Assembly (NCBI GenBank): GCA_964398055.1
Contig: CAYNLK010000046.1
Span: 1-46,516 of the forward strand
Direction of reading: 5' to 3'
Length of the DNA stretch: 46,516 nt
Origin: CAYNLK01 sp964398055
GTDB lineage: Bacteria; Chloroflexota; Anaerolineae; 4572-78; J111
In this document: positions 31,707-40,579 of the stretch, one piece after another
Layout of the letters: the number at the start of each line of letters is the position of its first letter
Numbering within the stretch: position 1 is the stretch's first letter
The notes under the pieces: generated by a model
What the model saw: only the letters and a program-made list of their open reading frames with translations
What the model was told of the DNA's origin: nothing
The model's database searches: none
Position numbers and translations under genes: made by a program

Positions 31707-32690
31707 TCATTGATTACCAAAAAACTCCAGGGTAGGATTGGCTACCCCAATTCGCAAGCCGCTCTCTTTAGCCAGGGTTGACGGTAATTTCCGCAGCGTG
31801 GTGATAATCACCTGTTCACCCCCACTCCCAAGAAATTTAGCCGCGGCCTGCAATTTGGAACGGACCATGCCGGAACTCAAGGTATTCCCAGCCAGGATTT
31901 CTTCGACTTCTGGCAGAGACAAATGATGGTTTTCCTCGACAGTAAGCCGGGACAACAGAAACTTGTCATCTTTTTCAACGACCATCAACATTACTTTTGC
32001 CTCAAGCTGGTTAGCCAATATGCAGGCCACCTGATCGGTATCAACCACCGCCTCGATCCCTTCCAAACGACCATCTTCGGTCCGAATGACGGGGATACCA
32101 CCACCCCCGGCGGTAATCACTACAGTGCCTGACTCTACAAGTCGTTTGATATCCTCAATCTCTACGATCTCAAGCGGTGGCGGGGCGGGCACAACCCGTC
32201 GATACCCCAGGCCAGGTTCCTCAACAATATGCCAGCCCCGGGTCTGACGATGTTGCTCAGCTTTATTTCGATCAAACCGTGGACCAATGGCTTTAGTGGG
32301 TTGGTGAAACATGGGATCACGTGAGTCTACAACTGTCTGGGTTAAAACGCTCGTTACATTACGCTGAAAGCCATTCTTGCGGAGAACATTCATCATAGCC
32401 TGGCTAATCATATAACCGGTTGCCCCCTGGGTATCTGCCCCGCAGACATCCAGCGGAATAGAATGCAAAATATGACTGGCCAACTCTGCTCGAAACAACA
32501 CAAACCCTACCTGCGGTTTATTCCCGTGAAGCACTGCCACCCGCAAATTGCTACGCAAAATGGGCAATAAGCATTCCGCCAACATGCCGGCATTTCGACG
32601 TTGGTCTGGAATGGTAGAGTTATGTTCCCCCGCCAGAACTTCACCATGGACGAGGATGACAACCGTATCTCTCACCTGTTTATTTGCCAT
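31707..32690 (-). CDS. Carbamate kinase-like protein 3, catalytic residues lost; candidate sensor
   Basis: A 327-aa carbamate kinase fold protein: G-A-D-T-Q-G-A-T-G-Y (84-93), P-T-K-A-I-G-P and G-G-G-G-I-P-V are kept. Key positions are changed: the N-terminal G-G-N is V-H-G-E (14-17), H-G-N-G-P-Q is H-G-N-K-P-Q (55-60), and the catalytic D-K-D is D-T-D (217-219), removing the essential Lys. The fold may still bind carbamoyl phosphate or nucleotide. It is the first gene of a series with the pseudokinase (54 bp downstream) and the response regulator, which suggests a signalling rather than a metabolic role (inference). Confidence 0.8.
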   Translation of the reverse strand: MANKQVRDTVVILVHGEVLAGEHNSTIPDQRRNAGMLAECLLPILRSNLRVAVLHGNKPQVGFVLFRAELASHILHSIPLDVCGADTQGATGYMISQAMMNVLRKNGFQRNVTSVLTQTVVDSRDPMFHQPTKAIGPRFDRNKAEQHRQTRGWHIVEEPGLGYRRVVPAPPPLEIVEIEDIKRLVESGTVVITAGGGGIPVIRTEDGRLEGIEAVVDTDQVACILANQLEAKVMLMVVEKDDKFLLSRLTVEENHHLSLPEVEEILAGNTLSSGMVRSKLQAAAKFLGSGGEQVIITTLRKLPSTLAKESGLRIGVANPTLEFFGNQ

Positions 32691-32739
32691 GTTTGTTTCC
32701 TAATTCTGTATTTAAGTGATCTTACTCAGAGCAAAGTGG

Positions 32740-32768
32740 ATTATAGGGGAAAAAATTATGAAGAGCAA
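32740..32768 (-). promoter_or_regulatory. Candidate sigma-70-type promoter of the regulatory operon
   Basis: On the minus strand a perfect TATAAT (32745-32740) follows TTGCTC (32768-32763) after 17 nt, about 50 bp upstream of the start of carbamate-kinase-like gene 3. The 11-bp-spaced boxes are absent here, so this operon may be constitutive. Confidence 0.45.
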
Positions 32769-32819
32769 GCAGTTAGTTATGCTGGGGTACGTTCCAGATT
32801 TGAGGCAAGTTTTGGTAGG

Positions 32820-32915
32820 GTAGGCGGCCAGCGAGCAGCACTACCTGCTTTTCCAACCGTCCCCCTCCGAACCGGACGTGACCATTTCCGTATCATCCGG
32901 CTCTCTAGTCAAGCC
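32820..32915 (-). mobile_element. Possible group II intron scrap
   Basis: Read on the minus strand, an A-G-A-G-C-C-G-G-A hairpin (CCGGA at 32900-32896 pairing with TCCGG at 32876-32872) is followed by a G-rich run and GACGGTTGGAAAAGCAG. This resembles the conserved stem that precedes maturase genes in some bacterial group II introns. No maturase or domain V is present, so it would be only a remnant. Identification is from memory of the motif. Confidence 0.35.
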
Positions 32916-32934
32916 TTATTTGTAGTAGTCAGAG

Positions 32935-33003
32935 ACATTTTGAACAGTTGGAGTCGAGGCTTCAGCCGGTTTTTTGCGCCCAATTACCGGCTAAAGCTAA
33001 AGC
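32935..33003. repeat. GTCGAGGCTTCAGCCGGT palindromic repeat, decayed copy
   Basis: GTCGAGGCTTCAGCCGGT (32953-32970) is partly complementary to ACCGGCTAAAGC and following bases (32986-33003). ACATTTTGAACA precedes it at 32935, just as it does at the second copy near the window end (46431). Between this repeat and the MITE at 33172 nothing else is recognised. Confidence 0.6.
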
Positions 33004-33162
33004 CAATACTTTTCAAATAAGCGATTGAAAGGTCGTATGCCGAAAGTTGTGTAAATTGCCCTTTGCACACGTGAACATCGGCCTTTTTACACACAAATTG
33101 CAACACGACCGTCCACTGTGACCTGATGATGGGGGTGGGTGAGTAACCAATGGGCATCGTCT

Positions 33163-33320
33163 GTTTCTATTGGGTGTGACTAAAATGAGTTGCTAACCTG
33201 ATTTGCCATAAAACGTAAAGCGTAAAACGTAATGATTTCCGCCAAAAAAACCTTACGTTTCACGTTTTACGTTTTACAAAGTTGTCTCTAAAACTCACTT
33301 TGGTCACACCCGTTTCTATT
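33163..33320. mobile_element. MITE-like element 2 with 9-bp target duplication
   Basis: The element spans 33172-33311 (140 bp). The left end GGGTGTGACTAAAATGAGTT and the complement of the right end differ at two of 20 positions, and both match MITE 1. Perfect direct repeats GTTTCTATT flank it at 33163-33171 and 33312-33320. The interior is an imperfect inverted repeat of ACGTAAA/TTTACGT words around a short spacer, unrelated to the interior of MITE 1. The remaining gap to 33563 shows no recognised feature. Confidence 0.88.
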
Positions 33321-33563
33321 TAACTAAAACCTTACGCAACACGTAACCCGCAATCCACTTGGGAGGATATAGATTCTGGAACATCCTAAGTGAAGCGAGC
33401 AGTGTACTCCGGTGGACCGAGGTTATGTGGACATTGCGGTCACCATTGTCAGCCAACAATCACCACCATAATTTTTTGAAAAATAGTGCTTTTGTTAGAA
33501 TAGAGTAGCGAATTGTTGGGTATTAATAGATTAATAGAGTTCAATGGATTCGAGGTGCGTATG

Positions 33564-34817
33564 ATGTTACAACCAAATAAATCTAAAACTGTGAAAATTC
33601 TGGCTGTCCTGGTGTTGGTCACCCTGTTTTGGCTATTGTCGCTCAGCTTGCACCTGCCGCTATTCAAGCCGCGGGTCGTAGCCGCCCAGGAGCCGATCCC
33701 GCCGGTTAGTGAGGAGGCTCTGGCCGCCTTTGCGCCGTGGCTGCCCTCAATTCAGCCAGCTGATACCGCCCGGTTTGATCTGATCGTCTCCAAAAGAGCC
33801 AATGTGTCCAGCGTAACTTCCGGGGGACGCATCACCTTTACCGTGATGATCACCAATAGCGGCCCCGACCCGGCCGCCTATATCTTCTTCTATGACGATT
33901 ATCCGGCCCAAATGAGAGATGTTGGTTATCTATTTAGCACCACCGCCATTTCTGATGGTCTGGCCAAGCCAACCTGGCTACTACCCAATCCCATCCCGGC
34001 CGGGAACAGGGTGACGATCACCATGACCGGGATATTGACTTCCGGGCCAGATATCACCGTTATCAACACCGCCGTGGTCACCCCTTTCATCAGCGGCGAA
34101 ATCACCACGACAAACAACAGCGCCCAGGCCCAGGTCGGAATTATTGGCCACAGTCCCGTGAAGTCTATCTTCCTGCCGGTGCTGTTCAAGGCGCCGCCTC
34201 CGCCGCCGCTCAGCCTGGTCTATCATGAAGATTTCTCCAGTAACAACGCCTGGTATGAATTCAGTCAGAGTGGTTGTGTTACCGATAACCGGGATGGGCG
34301 ATACTGGGTTGATGTCAGTAGCAGTAACCGGGAATGTTTACCGCCGGCCAAGAATGATCCCAAGCCAGAACGACCTTACCGCACGTATGGCGAATTCGAG
34401 GTGGCTGCCTATCACAGCGAAGATATTGGCAGCAGCGGTCGCAGTAACGCCGCCTATGGTATCTTCATCAATGGCCAGGGTGGGGACAACTTTTATCTCT
34501 TCAGGATCTGGCCCAACAATAGCTGCAGCAGCGGCGGCGACTGGCAGTTGATTCGCAATAGATCGGGATCCAGGACCACACTCCGCTCAGGCACATGCGA
34601 TCCGGCGATCAACCGGGGCGGGGCAACCAACGTACTGAGAATTGGCCACAAAAACGATCTGACGTTGACGGTCTATGCCAATGGTGTCCTACTGGGGACA
34701 TTTGTGGAAAGTTCAGCCAACCATCTGACCGGGGAAGCCACCGGCGTCTACGTGCGCTCAGCCGACCGAACTGTTCGGATGAAATTTGACGATTTCAAAG
34801 TGTACCGGTACAACTGA
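33564..34817 (+). CDS. Secreted/anchored DUF11-domain protein with C-terminal beta-sandwich
   Basis: A 417-aa exported protein and the only plus-strand gene. A hydrophobic segment (about residues 12-33) after a lysine-rich start acts as signal or anchor. Residues about 65-190 form a DUF11-type repeat (F-D-L-I-V-S-K-R-A, T-N-S-G-P-D, T-N-N-S-A), then a proline run (P-P-P-P-P). About 210-417 resembles a laminin-G/DUF1080-like sandwich (Y-H-E-D-F-S-S start, F-D-D-F-K-V-Y-R end). It is probably a cell-surface protein of unknown ligand. Of the two adjacent ATGs, 33564 is 6 nt after GAGGTG and is chosen; 33561 is possible. A longer reading from 33513 lacks support. Confidence 0.75.
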   Translation: MLQPNKSKTVKILAVLVLVTLFWLLSLSLHLPLFKPRVVAAQEPIPPVSEEALAAFAPWLPSIQPADTARFDLIVSKRANVSSVTSGGRITFTVMITNSGPDPAAYIFFYDDYPAQMRDVGYLFSTTAISDGLAKPTWLLPNPIPAGNRVTITMTGILTSGPDITVINTAVVTPFISGEITTTNNSAQAQVGIIGHSPVKSIFLPVLFKAPPPPPLSLVYHEDFSSNNAWYEFSQSGCVTDNRDGRYWVDVSSSNRECLPPAKNDPKPERPYRTYGEFEVAAYHSEDIGSSGRSNAAYGIFINGQGGDNFYLFRIWPNNSCSSGGDWQLIRNRSGSRTTLRSGTCDPAINRGGATNVLRIGHKNDLTLTVYANGVLLGTFVESSANHLTGEATGVYVRSADRTVRMKFDDFKVYRYN

Positions 34818-34851
34818 GCGGCTAAATTTACCGGCTTCGAACATTAAAAAG

Positions 34852-34886
34852 CGAGCGGCGTCTGGCCAAACGCCGCTCGTTTTTTC
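34852..34886. terminator. Bidirectional rho-independent terminator
   Basis: A 10-bp stem (34852-34861 with 34870-34879) followed on the plus strand by a T run and preceded by AAAAA, which gives a T run on the minus strand too. It lies between the convergent DUF11 and SUMF1 genes and can serve both. Confidence 0.9.
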
Positions 34887-34919
34887 TTCGACATTCGAAA
34901 AAAGGCTCACTGAACCGAT

Positions 34920-35696
34920 CTATTCAGGTGAGACCGCGCAGCGAAAGCCAACATTGTTGTAAAATTGAAAATCGCCATCGAGCCGGGATAGGCCATTGGC
35001 CACGCTGAAATCATTGACCCAGGAACCGCCCCGCAACACCCGAAAGCCGGCTGACTGCGAATTTTCCCGGCCATCAAGGGCATTATAGGGATAGTCCCGG
35101 AACAGGCTGTTGGTCCACTCCCATACGTTGCCAACCATATCGATCAGGCCTTCCGGCGAGTCGCCCTCAGGCGAAAAGAGGCCCACCGGACTTGTTGCGC
35201 CCAGGCCGCTTTCTTTAGAATTGCAGCGGCCCGGCAGCGGTTCATTTCCCCAGGGATAACGCTGGCTGGCCCGGCCCCGCGCTGCCCGTTCCCACTCCGC
35301 TTCGGTTGGCAAGCGCTTGCCGGCCCAGGCAGCATAAGCCAGCGCATCCTCCCAGGTTACCAGAACCACGGGATGATCGGCCTTGCCTTCGGGATACATC
35401 CGGGTCAGTGGGTCCCAGTTATATCCGGCCGTATCGCACCAACTAACTTCATAGTTGGGAACCGGACGGCCAGTCTGGTCAACAAAATCCTTATATTCAG
35501 CGTTTGTCACCGGCCAGCGATCTAGGTAGAACTCCGCCACGTAGACCTGATGCTCCGGCTGATAGTTAGGATGACCATTGTTGGCCCCCATCAGAAAATC
35601 GCCTGCCGCAATTAACATCATCTCCTTCCCATCATTGGGCCAGACGATCATTGCCGTCGTAGTCTCCTCTAACGGAGAGGTACTTTTGTGAGACAT
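34920..35696 (-). CDS. SUMF1/formylglycine-generating-enzyme-domain protein
   Basis: A 258-aa protein of the FGE-sulfatase fold. Landmarks are G-D-F-L-M-G, P-V-T-N-A-E-Y, V-V-L-V-T-W-E-D-A-L-A-Y-A-A-W, R-L-P-T-E-A-E-W-E-R-A-A-R-G, Y-P-W-G-N, D-M-V-G-N-V-W-E-W and R-V-L-R-G-G-S-W. The copper-binding cysteines of true sulfatase-activating FGE are not evident in the C-terminal region; only one Cys (F-R-C-A-V) is present there. It is more likely one of the many bacterial SUMF1-domain proteins with unknown or ligand-binding roles than a real FGE. Confidence 0.85.
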   Translation of the reverse strand: MSHKSTSPLEETTTAMIVWPNDGKEMMLIAAGDFLMGANNGHPNYQPEHQVYVAEFYLDRWPVTNAEYKDFVDQTGRPVPNYEVSWCDTAGYNWDPLTRMYPEGKADHPVVLVTWEDALAYAAWAGKRLPTEAEWERAARGRASQRYPWGNEPLPGRCNSKESGLGATSPVGLFSPEGDSPEGLIDMVGNVWEWTNSLFRDYPYNALDGRENSQSAGFRVLRGGSWVNDFSVANGLSRLDGDFQFYNNVGFRCAVSPE

Positions 35697-35830
35697 GCCA
35701 TTTACCTCCCAATCAGGTTCAGCATTTAGAACTCAAATCTACGTCTATCATAACCTATTTTGCCGCCCAAACTCATAGGAGAGGACTCCTATTTCTGAGT
35801 AGAGAGATCAATTGAACTACCGGCTCAGTG

Positions 35831-37045
35831 CTACAACTCCACGTCATAAGCCAATACACAGCCGCCCAGCCAGATGTGATCGCCAGCCTTCAACGGAACG
35901 GCCTGACCAAGGAGCAACATCTGACCATTTAGCCGGGTACCAAAACCACTCCCCAAATCCTCCAGATAAGGTTTATCCTTATGCCAATGAATGATGGCGT
36001 GTCGCCGTGAGACGCGCGAGGCTGCTTCGCCATCCTGGCTGAGGTCAATCTCCGGCACAAAATCGACATAACGGTCGGAGCGCCCGATGATGATATCACG
36101 AGACGGGGTAATCGTGAGCTTGCGCCCGGTTGGAGTCACAATAAGCACATGGCGCACCGCCGTCTGGGAGGAAACAACTTGCATATACTCGGGTACTTGA
36201 TCGTAAAACATCTGCACATTGCCAATGGCCACTCGATCACCCGGGGTGAGTCGCTGGGGACGGCCGGGGCTGATTTTGTCGCCATTGACCACAACGCCAT
36301 ACCGGCTGCCGGTATCCTCAATGGTATGGTAGCCATTCACCCCGCTGATCTTGACGTGTCGCCGCGAAACCGTGCGATGATCACCGTCTTCATAGGCCAG
36401 ATCAATATCGGGGGGAATGCCAAAGGCAGCGTCAAAACGTCCCAACGTCAACTCGCCATCAGCCGGCAGCATAATGTGGCGCCCACTGCCTTTTACCGTT
36501 AACCAGCAGGGTTTGGAGGGCTTTTTAGACGTCTCTTTAGTTCCCGGCGAGCCAACCGGACCTGCCTGGTCACGAACGGTCTCGGGTAATACATCGCTAC
36601 TAAAACCAGATACCGAGGACGAAGCTGATTGAAGATAGCTGGGGAGTTCAGAAGTTTCTTTGGGTTGAGCCGCCGCAGCCTGAGCTTGGGCCAGATCGTC
36701 CGTTTCCCTGGCTTTGCGCCGGGTTTCGGCCTGGGGTAAACGGCGAATCAGAGGATCGGTTTCTCCGCCGGATTTTTGGGCCCGTACATCAGCGGCAGCC
36801 TGCCTTTTGGCCTCACGCGCCTCGCGCAGGCGGCGTCTCAGGGTAGACTCCTGGCGAGCCTTTCTTTCCTGCTCTTCTTCGGCTTTGATCAGTAGACAGT
36901 TGGCCTGCAATAAACCCCAAGTGGAGAGTGTATCGGTGCGAGCCTCAAAAGCACTCTCAATCATATTTTTGACGCTGGTAGTGTATTTGCTCTCCCTGAT
37001 ACACCGGTTGCGAATGGGGCATTTGCGGCAACTATACTTATACAT
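35831..37045 (-). CDS. Protein with N-terminal Cys cluster and two C-terminal FHA domains
   Basis: About 404 aa. The start has C-R-K-C-P-I-R-N-R-C, a small possible metal site. Next comes an Arg/Lys/Glu/Ala-rich, probably coiled-coil stretch (about 55-130) and a Ser/Pro-rich linker. Two FHA domains follow, each with the phosphothreonine motifs: L-T-L-G-R then V-S-R-R-H-V, and I-I-I-G-R-S then V-S-R-R-H-A-I with a following G-T-x-L-N-G. FHA domains bind phosphothreonine on partners of Ser/Thr kinases; no kinase gene is present here. Start ATG at 37045 or a GTG two codons earlier; both have poor ribosome sites. Confidence 0.8.
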   Translation of the reverse strand: MYKYSCRKCPIRNRCIRESKYTTSVKNMIESAFEARTDTLSTWGLLQANCLLIKAEEEQERKARQESTLRRRLREAREAKRQAAADVRAQKSGGETDPLIRRLPQAETRRKARETDDLAQAQAAAAQPKETSELPSYLQSASSSVSGFSSDVLPETVRDQAGPVGSPGTKETSKKPSKPCWLTVKGSGRHIMLPADGELTLGRFDAAFGIPPDIDLAYEDGDHRTVSRRHVKISGVNGYHTIEDTGSRYGVVVNGDKISPGRPQRLTPGDRVAIGNVQMFYDQVPEYMQVVSSQTAVRHVLIVTPTGRKLTITPSRDIIIGRSDRYVDFVPEIDLSQDGEAASRVSRRHAIIHWHKDKPYLEDLGSGFGTRLNGQMLLLGQAVPLKAGDHIWLGGCVLAYDVEL

Positions 37046-37249
37046 TGCCACAATTATTCTCGAATCTTGGCGCTTTTTTCTCTGACTAATCCAAGTATAG
37101 CATCCCCACGGTCGAGTGTCAACGGCAAAACTGCATAAGCTATACCTTATACAGGATCTTGCCTCAAACCAGCTTCTATCCGTACTGACGTCAATCGGTC
37201 AGACATCCGCTAACCTCTTTGCTCAGAGGCGATCTCACCAGTGACGGGT

Positions 37250-40200
37250 TCAGCCCAGGCTGGCTAACAGGGCTTTGGCGTCCCGCAAATCCGCGGTCTC
37301 AAAGCCTTCGGTGAACCAGGTGTAGCTGCCGGCCAGGAGCTCTCCGGCTTTGGCCGGCTGGCCATGCACGGCCCACAGCCGGCTTAAATTCAGCGAAGCC
37401 CGCAACTCCAACGATCTGGCGCTCTGGCTGCGGGCTACCTGGATTGCTTTTTGAAAGCTCGCTTCCGGGGCGCTCTGTTGGCCGGCCTGCCACAACAGCT
37501 CCCCCTTGAGCCGGTATAGTTCCGCCTCGTAGAAACGTTCGCCTTTGTCGTGCGCGGCGGTAAGGGCTTCCTCCAACAGGCTTAAGCCGGCCTCAACCTG
37601 ACCCGCCCGGCCACAGGTTTCGGCCAGCAGGGCCAGGAAATGAAGCTGGCCCAACTCGGCGCCGGTAGCCCGGAAGGCGTCAAGCCCCTGGCGCAGTTGG
37701 CTCATCCCCAATTCAACCTGGCCCTGCTCGGCCAATGCCCAACCCCTGAAGATGGCGCTAAAGCCCGCCAGCAGTTCAAAACCCTGGCCGGTGGCGTAGG
37801 CCAGGGCGGCCTCGGCCCGAGCCTGGGCCAACTGTCCCTCGCGGCGATATTGATGGAGCAGGGCAGCCATAGACAGGGCAAAGGCCTGGCTGAAAGGATG
37901 GGCCAGCCGTTCGGCCAGAGCCAGAGCCGCTTCCGCCTGCTGGAGCGCCTGGTCTGGATATCCGAGCAACCACAAGGTCAAGGCCAGGTGGGATAAAGTG
38001 GCGACCCCCTGGTCTGCCCCGCTGTAGGAGAATCGGCCGGCGGCTTGCTCGGGCCGGTAAAGTTCAAGGGCCTGCTCCAGGTGGGTTCTGGCAGAAGTCA
38101 GCTCGCCCAGGTAGAAACAGTTGATGCCCTGCACCTGGTGGGCTGCCAGCAATAGGGCCGGTTCCTGCAACCGTTGGGCCAGGGCCATCAGTTGGTCGCC
38201 GAGTTGGCCGGCCAGTTGGTAATCCGCCCGTACCAGGTAAAAGAGCCACAAGCCAAACAAAGCCGGGGCCTGTTGGGGGGTGTCGCCAAGCTGCCGGCAC
38301 AACTGCCAGGCCCGGGCATAGGTCCGCTCAACTTCCAGGGCGGCATAGCCCTTGCTCATTAGCAACGGCACCCCCAGCAGTAGTTGCAGGGCCAGTTTCT
38401 GCTCGGTCCGGGCCGGCATGTCGGGCAGTGCTTCGAGTAGTTTCAACCCGCGGGCCAGGTGGTCAATCGCTTCTTCTGCAGCCGACTGCTCGATTGCCCG
38501 CTGGCCGGCCTGCTGCCAGTAGAGCACAGCCAGTTCGGCCAAACCGGCGGCAGTGTAGTGGTGGGCCACCAGTTCCGGTTGAAGTTGGGTGATTTGAGGG
38601 AATTGTTCCACCAGAACCTGAGCAATTTTGGCGTGATACTGTTGGCGGCGGCTGCGCAACAAGGAACGATAGGCGGTTTCTTGAATAAGGGCGTGCTTGA
38701 ACAAATAGGTGGCCGCGGGCGGCAGACCGCGCTGGTACAACAGCTCAGCCTGAACCAACTGGGCCAGGGCGAGCTGCAGTTCCGGCTCAGGCAGGTGAGA
38801 GACGGCTTGCAGCAAACCGTAGTCAAATTCCCGGCCCAGGGTGGCGGCTAATTGAGCAACCTCTTTCACACTGGCCAGGCGGTCCAGGCGGGCCATCAGC
38901 GAGTCGTGCAGGGTCGAGGGGATGGCCAGCGGCGGCAGCGGCGCGGCCAACTCGTAGTGATCGGCGGCTTCGGTCAGCAAGTCCAATTCCAGGACCATCT
39001 TGGTCAACTCTTCGACAAACAAGGGCACGCCGTCGGTTTTGGCCGCCACCTGCCGGAGCAGGTCGCCGGGCAGCCTCTTACCGCCGGCAACCTGTTGGAC
39101 CATCGCCTCGACCTGCGGTTGGGTCAGGCGGCTGAGGGTCAGGTGGGTCAGGTAGGAATAGGGCCGCCACGCTGGGTTAAAGGTGGGGCGGCAAGTGAAC
39201 AACGCCAGAAGGCGGGTGGTCGAGCCTTGCTCGATCAGAAGATCGAGCAGCTCCAGCGTTGAGGGGTCGAGCCAGTGCAAATCCTCGACTACAAAGAGCA
39301 GCGGTTTCCGGTCGGCCATAGCCAGCAGCAGGGTTAGAATGATTTCCAGCGTACGCTGCTTTTGTCGCCGCGGGGCCAGGTTCAACGGCGCGTACTCCTC
39401 GCCGACCGGCAGGCCGAGTAGAGTCGCCAGCAGTGGGACTGTTTCGGCCGGGGGCATCACCTGGCCGAGGTAATGGGCCAGGCCGGCCTCCAACTGGCCC
39501 ACTTTGGCCACAGGCGAGTCAGTCGGGCTGAATTCCAAAATTTGGTGCAGCAGCTCGATGATGGGATGCAGGGCGCTGTGCTGGTGCAAGGCTGAGGCGT
39601 GGCACTCCAGCCAGGTGTGCGGCTGGCCGGCCAGTTGCTCCTTGAGAACCCGAACCAGGCGCGACTTGCCGATGCCGGCCTCACCAGTGAGCACAACCAC
39701 CTGTCCCCGCCTTTCTCTGACCTCTTCCCACCGCGCCGCCAGCAACTGCAACTCCTGCACCCGTCCGACCAGCGGGGTCAGGCCGGCGGCCTGAGCGGCG
39801 TCGAGCCGGTCGCGCGTGGCCCGTTCCTGCAATACCTGATAAAGGGTTAGTAGTTGGCCAATGCCCTTGACTCTTTGCTGGCCCAGCGGACGGCAATCAA
39901 AATAGCCCTGCACCAGGCGATAGGTGTGGCTGCTGATGACCACACTGTTGGGCTGAGCCAGGCTTTGCAGGCGGGCGGCGATGTTGGGGGTCTCGCCCAG
40001 GGCCAGCGGCTCGCGCCGGTGGTCGTCATCCATAGGGCCAACGACCACCAGGCCGGTGTGCAGACCGAGACGCAGAGTCAGGGTGAGGCTCAACTCTTGC
40101 TGCAAGTTGACGTTTAGTTGCTCAACCGCGGCCAGAATGGCCAGGCCGGCCCGCACGGCTCGTTGGGCGTCATCCTCGTGAGCTATGGGATAGCCAAAGT

Positions 40201-40579
40201 AAGCCATCACACCATCGCCCAGGTATTGGGCCACGTACCCCTCAAACCGTTTGATGGCCGCCGCGCAGACCTCCTGGTACGCTTTGATCACCCGGCGCAG
40301 CTCCTCGGGGTCGAGTTTTTGGGAGAGGAGGGTTGAACCGGCCAGGTCGCTGAAAAGAACGGTGATGTGGCGGCGCTCGGCTTCGAGGGCTTGATAGGCG
40401 ACCGGCGGGGGGGTCGATGGCCGGTCAGCCGGGAGGGCGGCGCCGCACTGCCCACAAAACTTAAAATTCAAGGGGTTCTCAAAACCGCACTGGGAGCAGA
40501 TATTTTTTAACGCCGCGCCGCACTCACCGCAAAATTTCATTCCAGTGGGGTTGTCGAAACCACAATTCAGGCATTGCAT
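37250..40579 (-). CDS. Zinc-ribbon / class III adenylate cyclase / AAA ATPase / TPR protein
   Basis: An 1109-aa signalling protein. Residues 1-50 carry two zinc ribbons (C-x2-C...C-x2-C, twice). About 70-260 is a class III nucleotide cyclase domain with metal Asp in F-S-D-L-A-G-S-T and Y-L-G-D-G-V-M-A-Y-F-G, so it may be active. From about 270 an AAA/STAND ATPase with Walker A G-E-A-G-I-G-K-S and Walker B L-F-V-V-E-D-L-H-W-L-D. The C-terminal half (about 640-1109) is Leu/Ala/Gln-rich helical TPR-type repeats. Such cyclase-AAA-TPR fusions are frequent in Chloroflexota and actinobacteria; the target is unknown. The ATG overlaps the stop of the upstream glycosyltransferase by one base. Confidence 0.88.
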   Translation of the reverse strand: MQCLNCGFDNPTGMKFCGECGAALKNICSQCGFENPLNFKFCGQCGAALPADRPSTPPPVAYQALEAERRHITVLFSDLAGSTLLSQKLDPEELRRVIKAYQEVCAAAIKRFEGYVAQYLGDGVMAYFGYPIAHEDDAQRAVRAGLAILAAVEQLNVNLQQELSLTLTLRLGLHTGLVVVGPMDDDHRREPLALGETPNIAARLQSLAQPNSVVISSHTYRLVQGYFDCRPLGQQRVKGIGQLLTLYQVLQERATRDRLDAAQAAGLTPLVGRVQELQLLAARWEEVRERRGQVVVLTGEAGIGKSRLVRVLKEQLAGQPHTWLECHASALHQHSALHPIIELLHQILEFSPTDSPVAKVGQLEAGLAHYLGQVMPPAETVPLLATLLGLPVGEEYAPLNLAPRRQKQRTLEIILTLLLAMADRKPLLFVVEDLHWLDPSTLELLDLLIEQGSTTRLLALFTCRPTFNPAWRPYSYLTHLTLSRLTQPQVEAMVQQVAGGKRLPGDLLRQVAAKTDGVPLFVEELTKMVLELDLLTEAADHYELAAPLPPLAIPSTLHDSLMARLDRLASVKEVAQLAATLGREFDYGLLQAVSHLPEPELQLALAQLVQAELLYQRGLPPAATYLFKHALIQETAYRSLLRSRRQQYHAKIAQVLVEQFPQITQLQPELVAHHYTAAGLAELAVLYWQQAGQRAIEQSAAEEAIDHLARGLKLLEALPDMPARTEQKLALQLLLGVPLLMSKGYAALEVERTYARAWQLCRQLGDTPQQAPALFGLWLFYLVRADYQLAGQLGDQLMALAQRLQEPALLLAAHQVQGINCFYLGELTSARTHLEQALELYRPEQAAGRFSYSGADQGVATLSHLALTLWLLGYPDQALQQAEAALALAERLAHPFSQAFALSMAALLHQYRREGQLAQARAEAALAYATGQGFELLAGFSAIFRGWALAEQGQVELGMSQLRQGLDAFRATGAELGQLHFLALLAETCGRAGQVEAGLSLLEEALTAAHDKGERFYEAELYRLKGELLWQAGQQSAPEASFQKAIQVARSQSARSLELRASLNLSRLWAVHGQPAKAGELLAGSYTWFTEGFETADLRDAKALLASLG

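Noticed and set aside
34920..35696. Annotation as genuine sulfatase-activating formylglycine-generating enzyme
   Set aside because: The paired active-site cysteines are not visible and no sulfatase gene is in the window.
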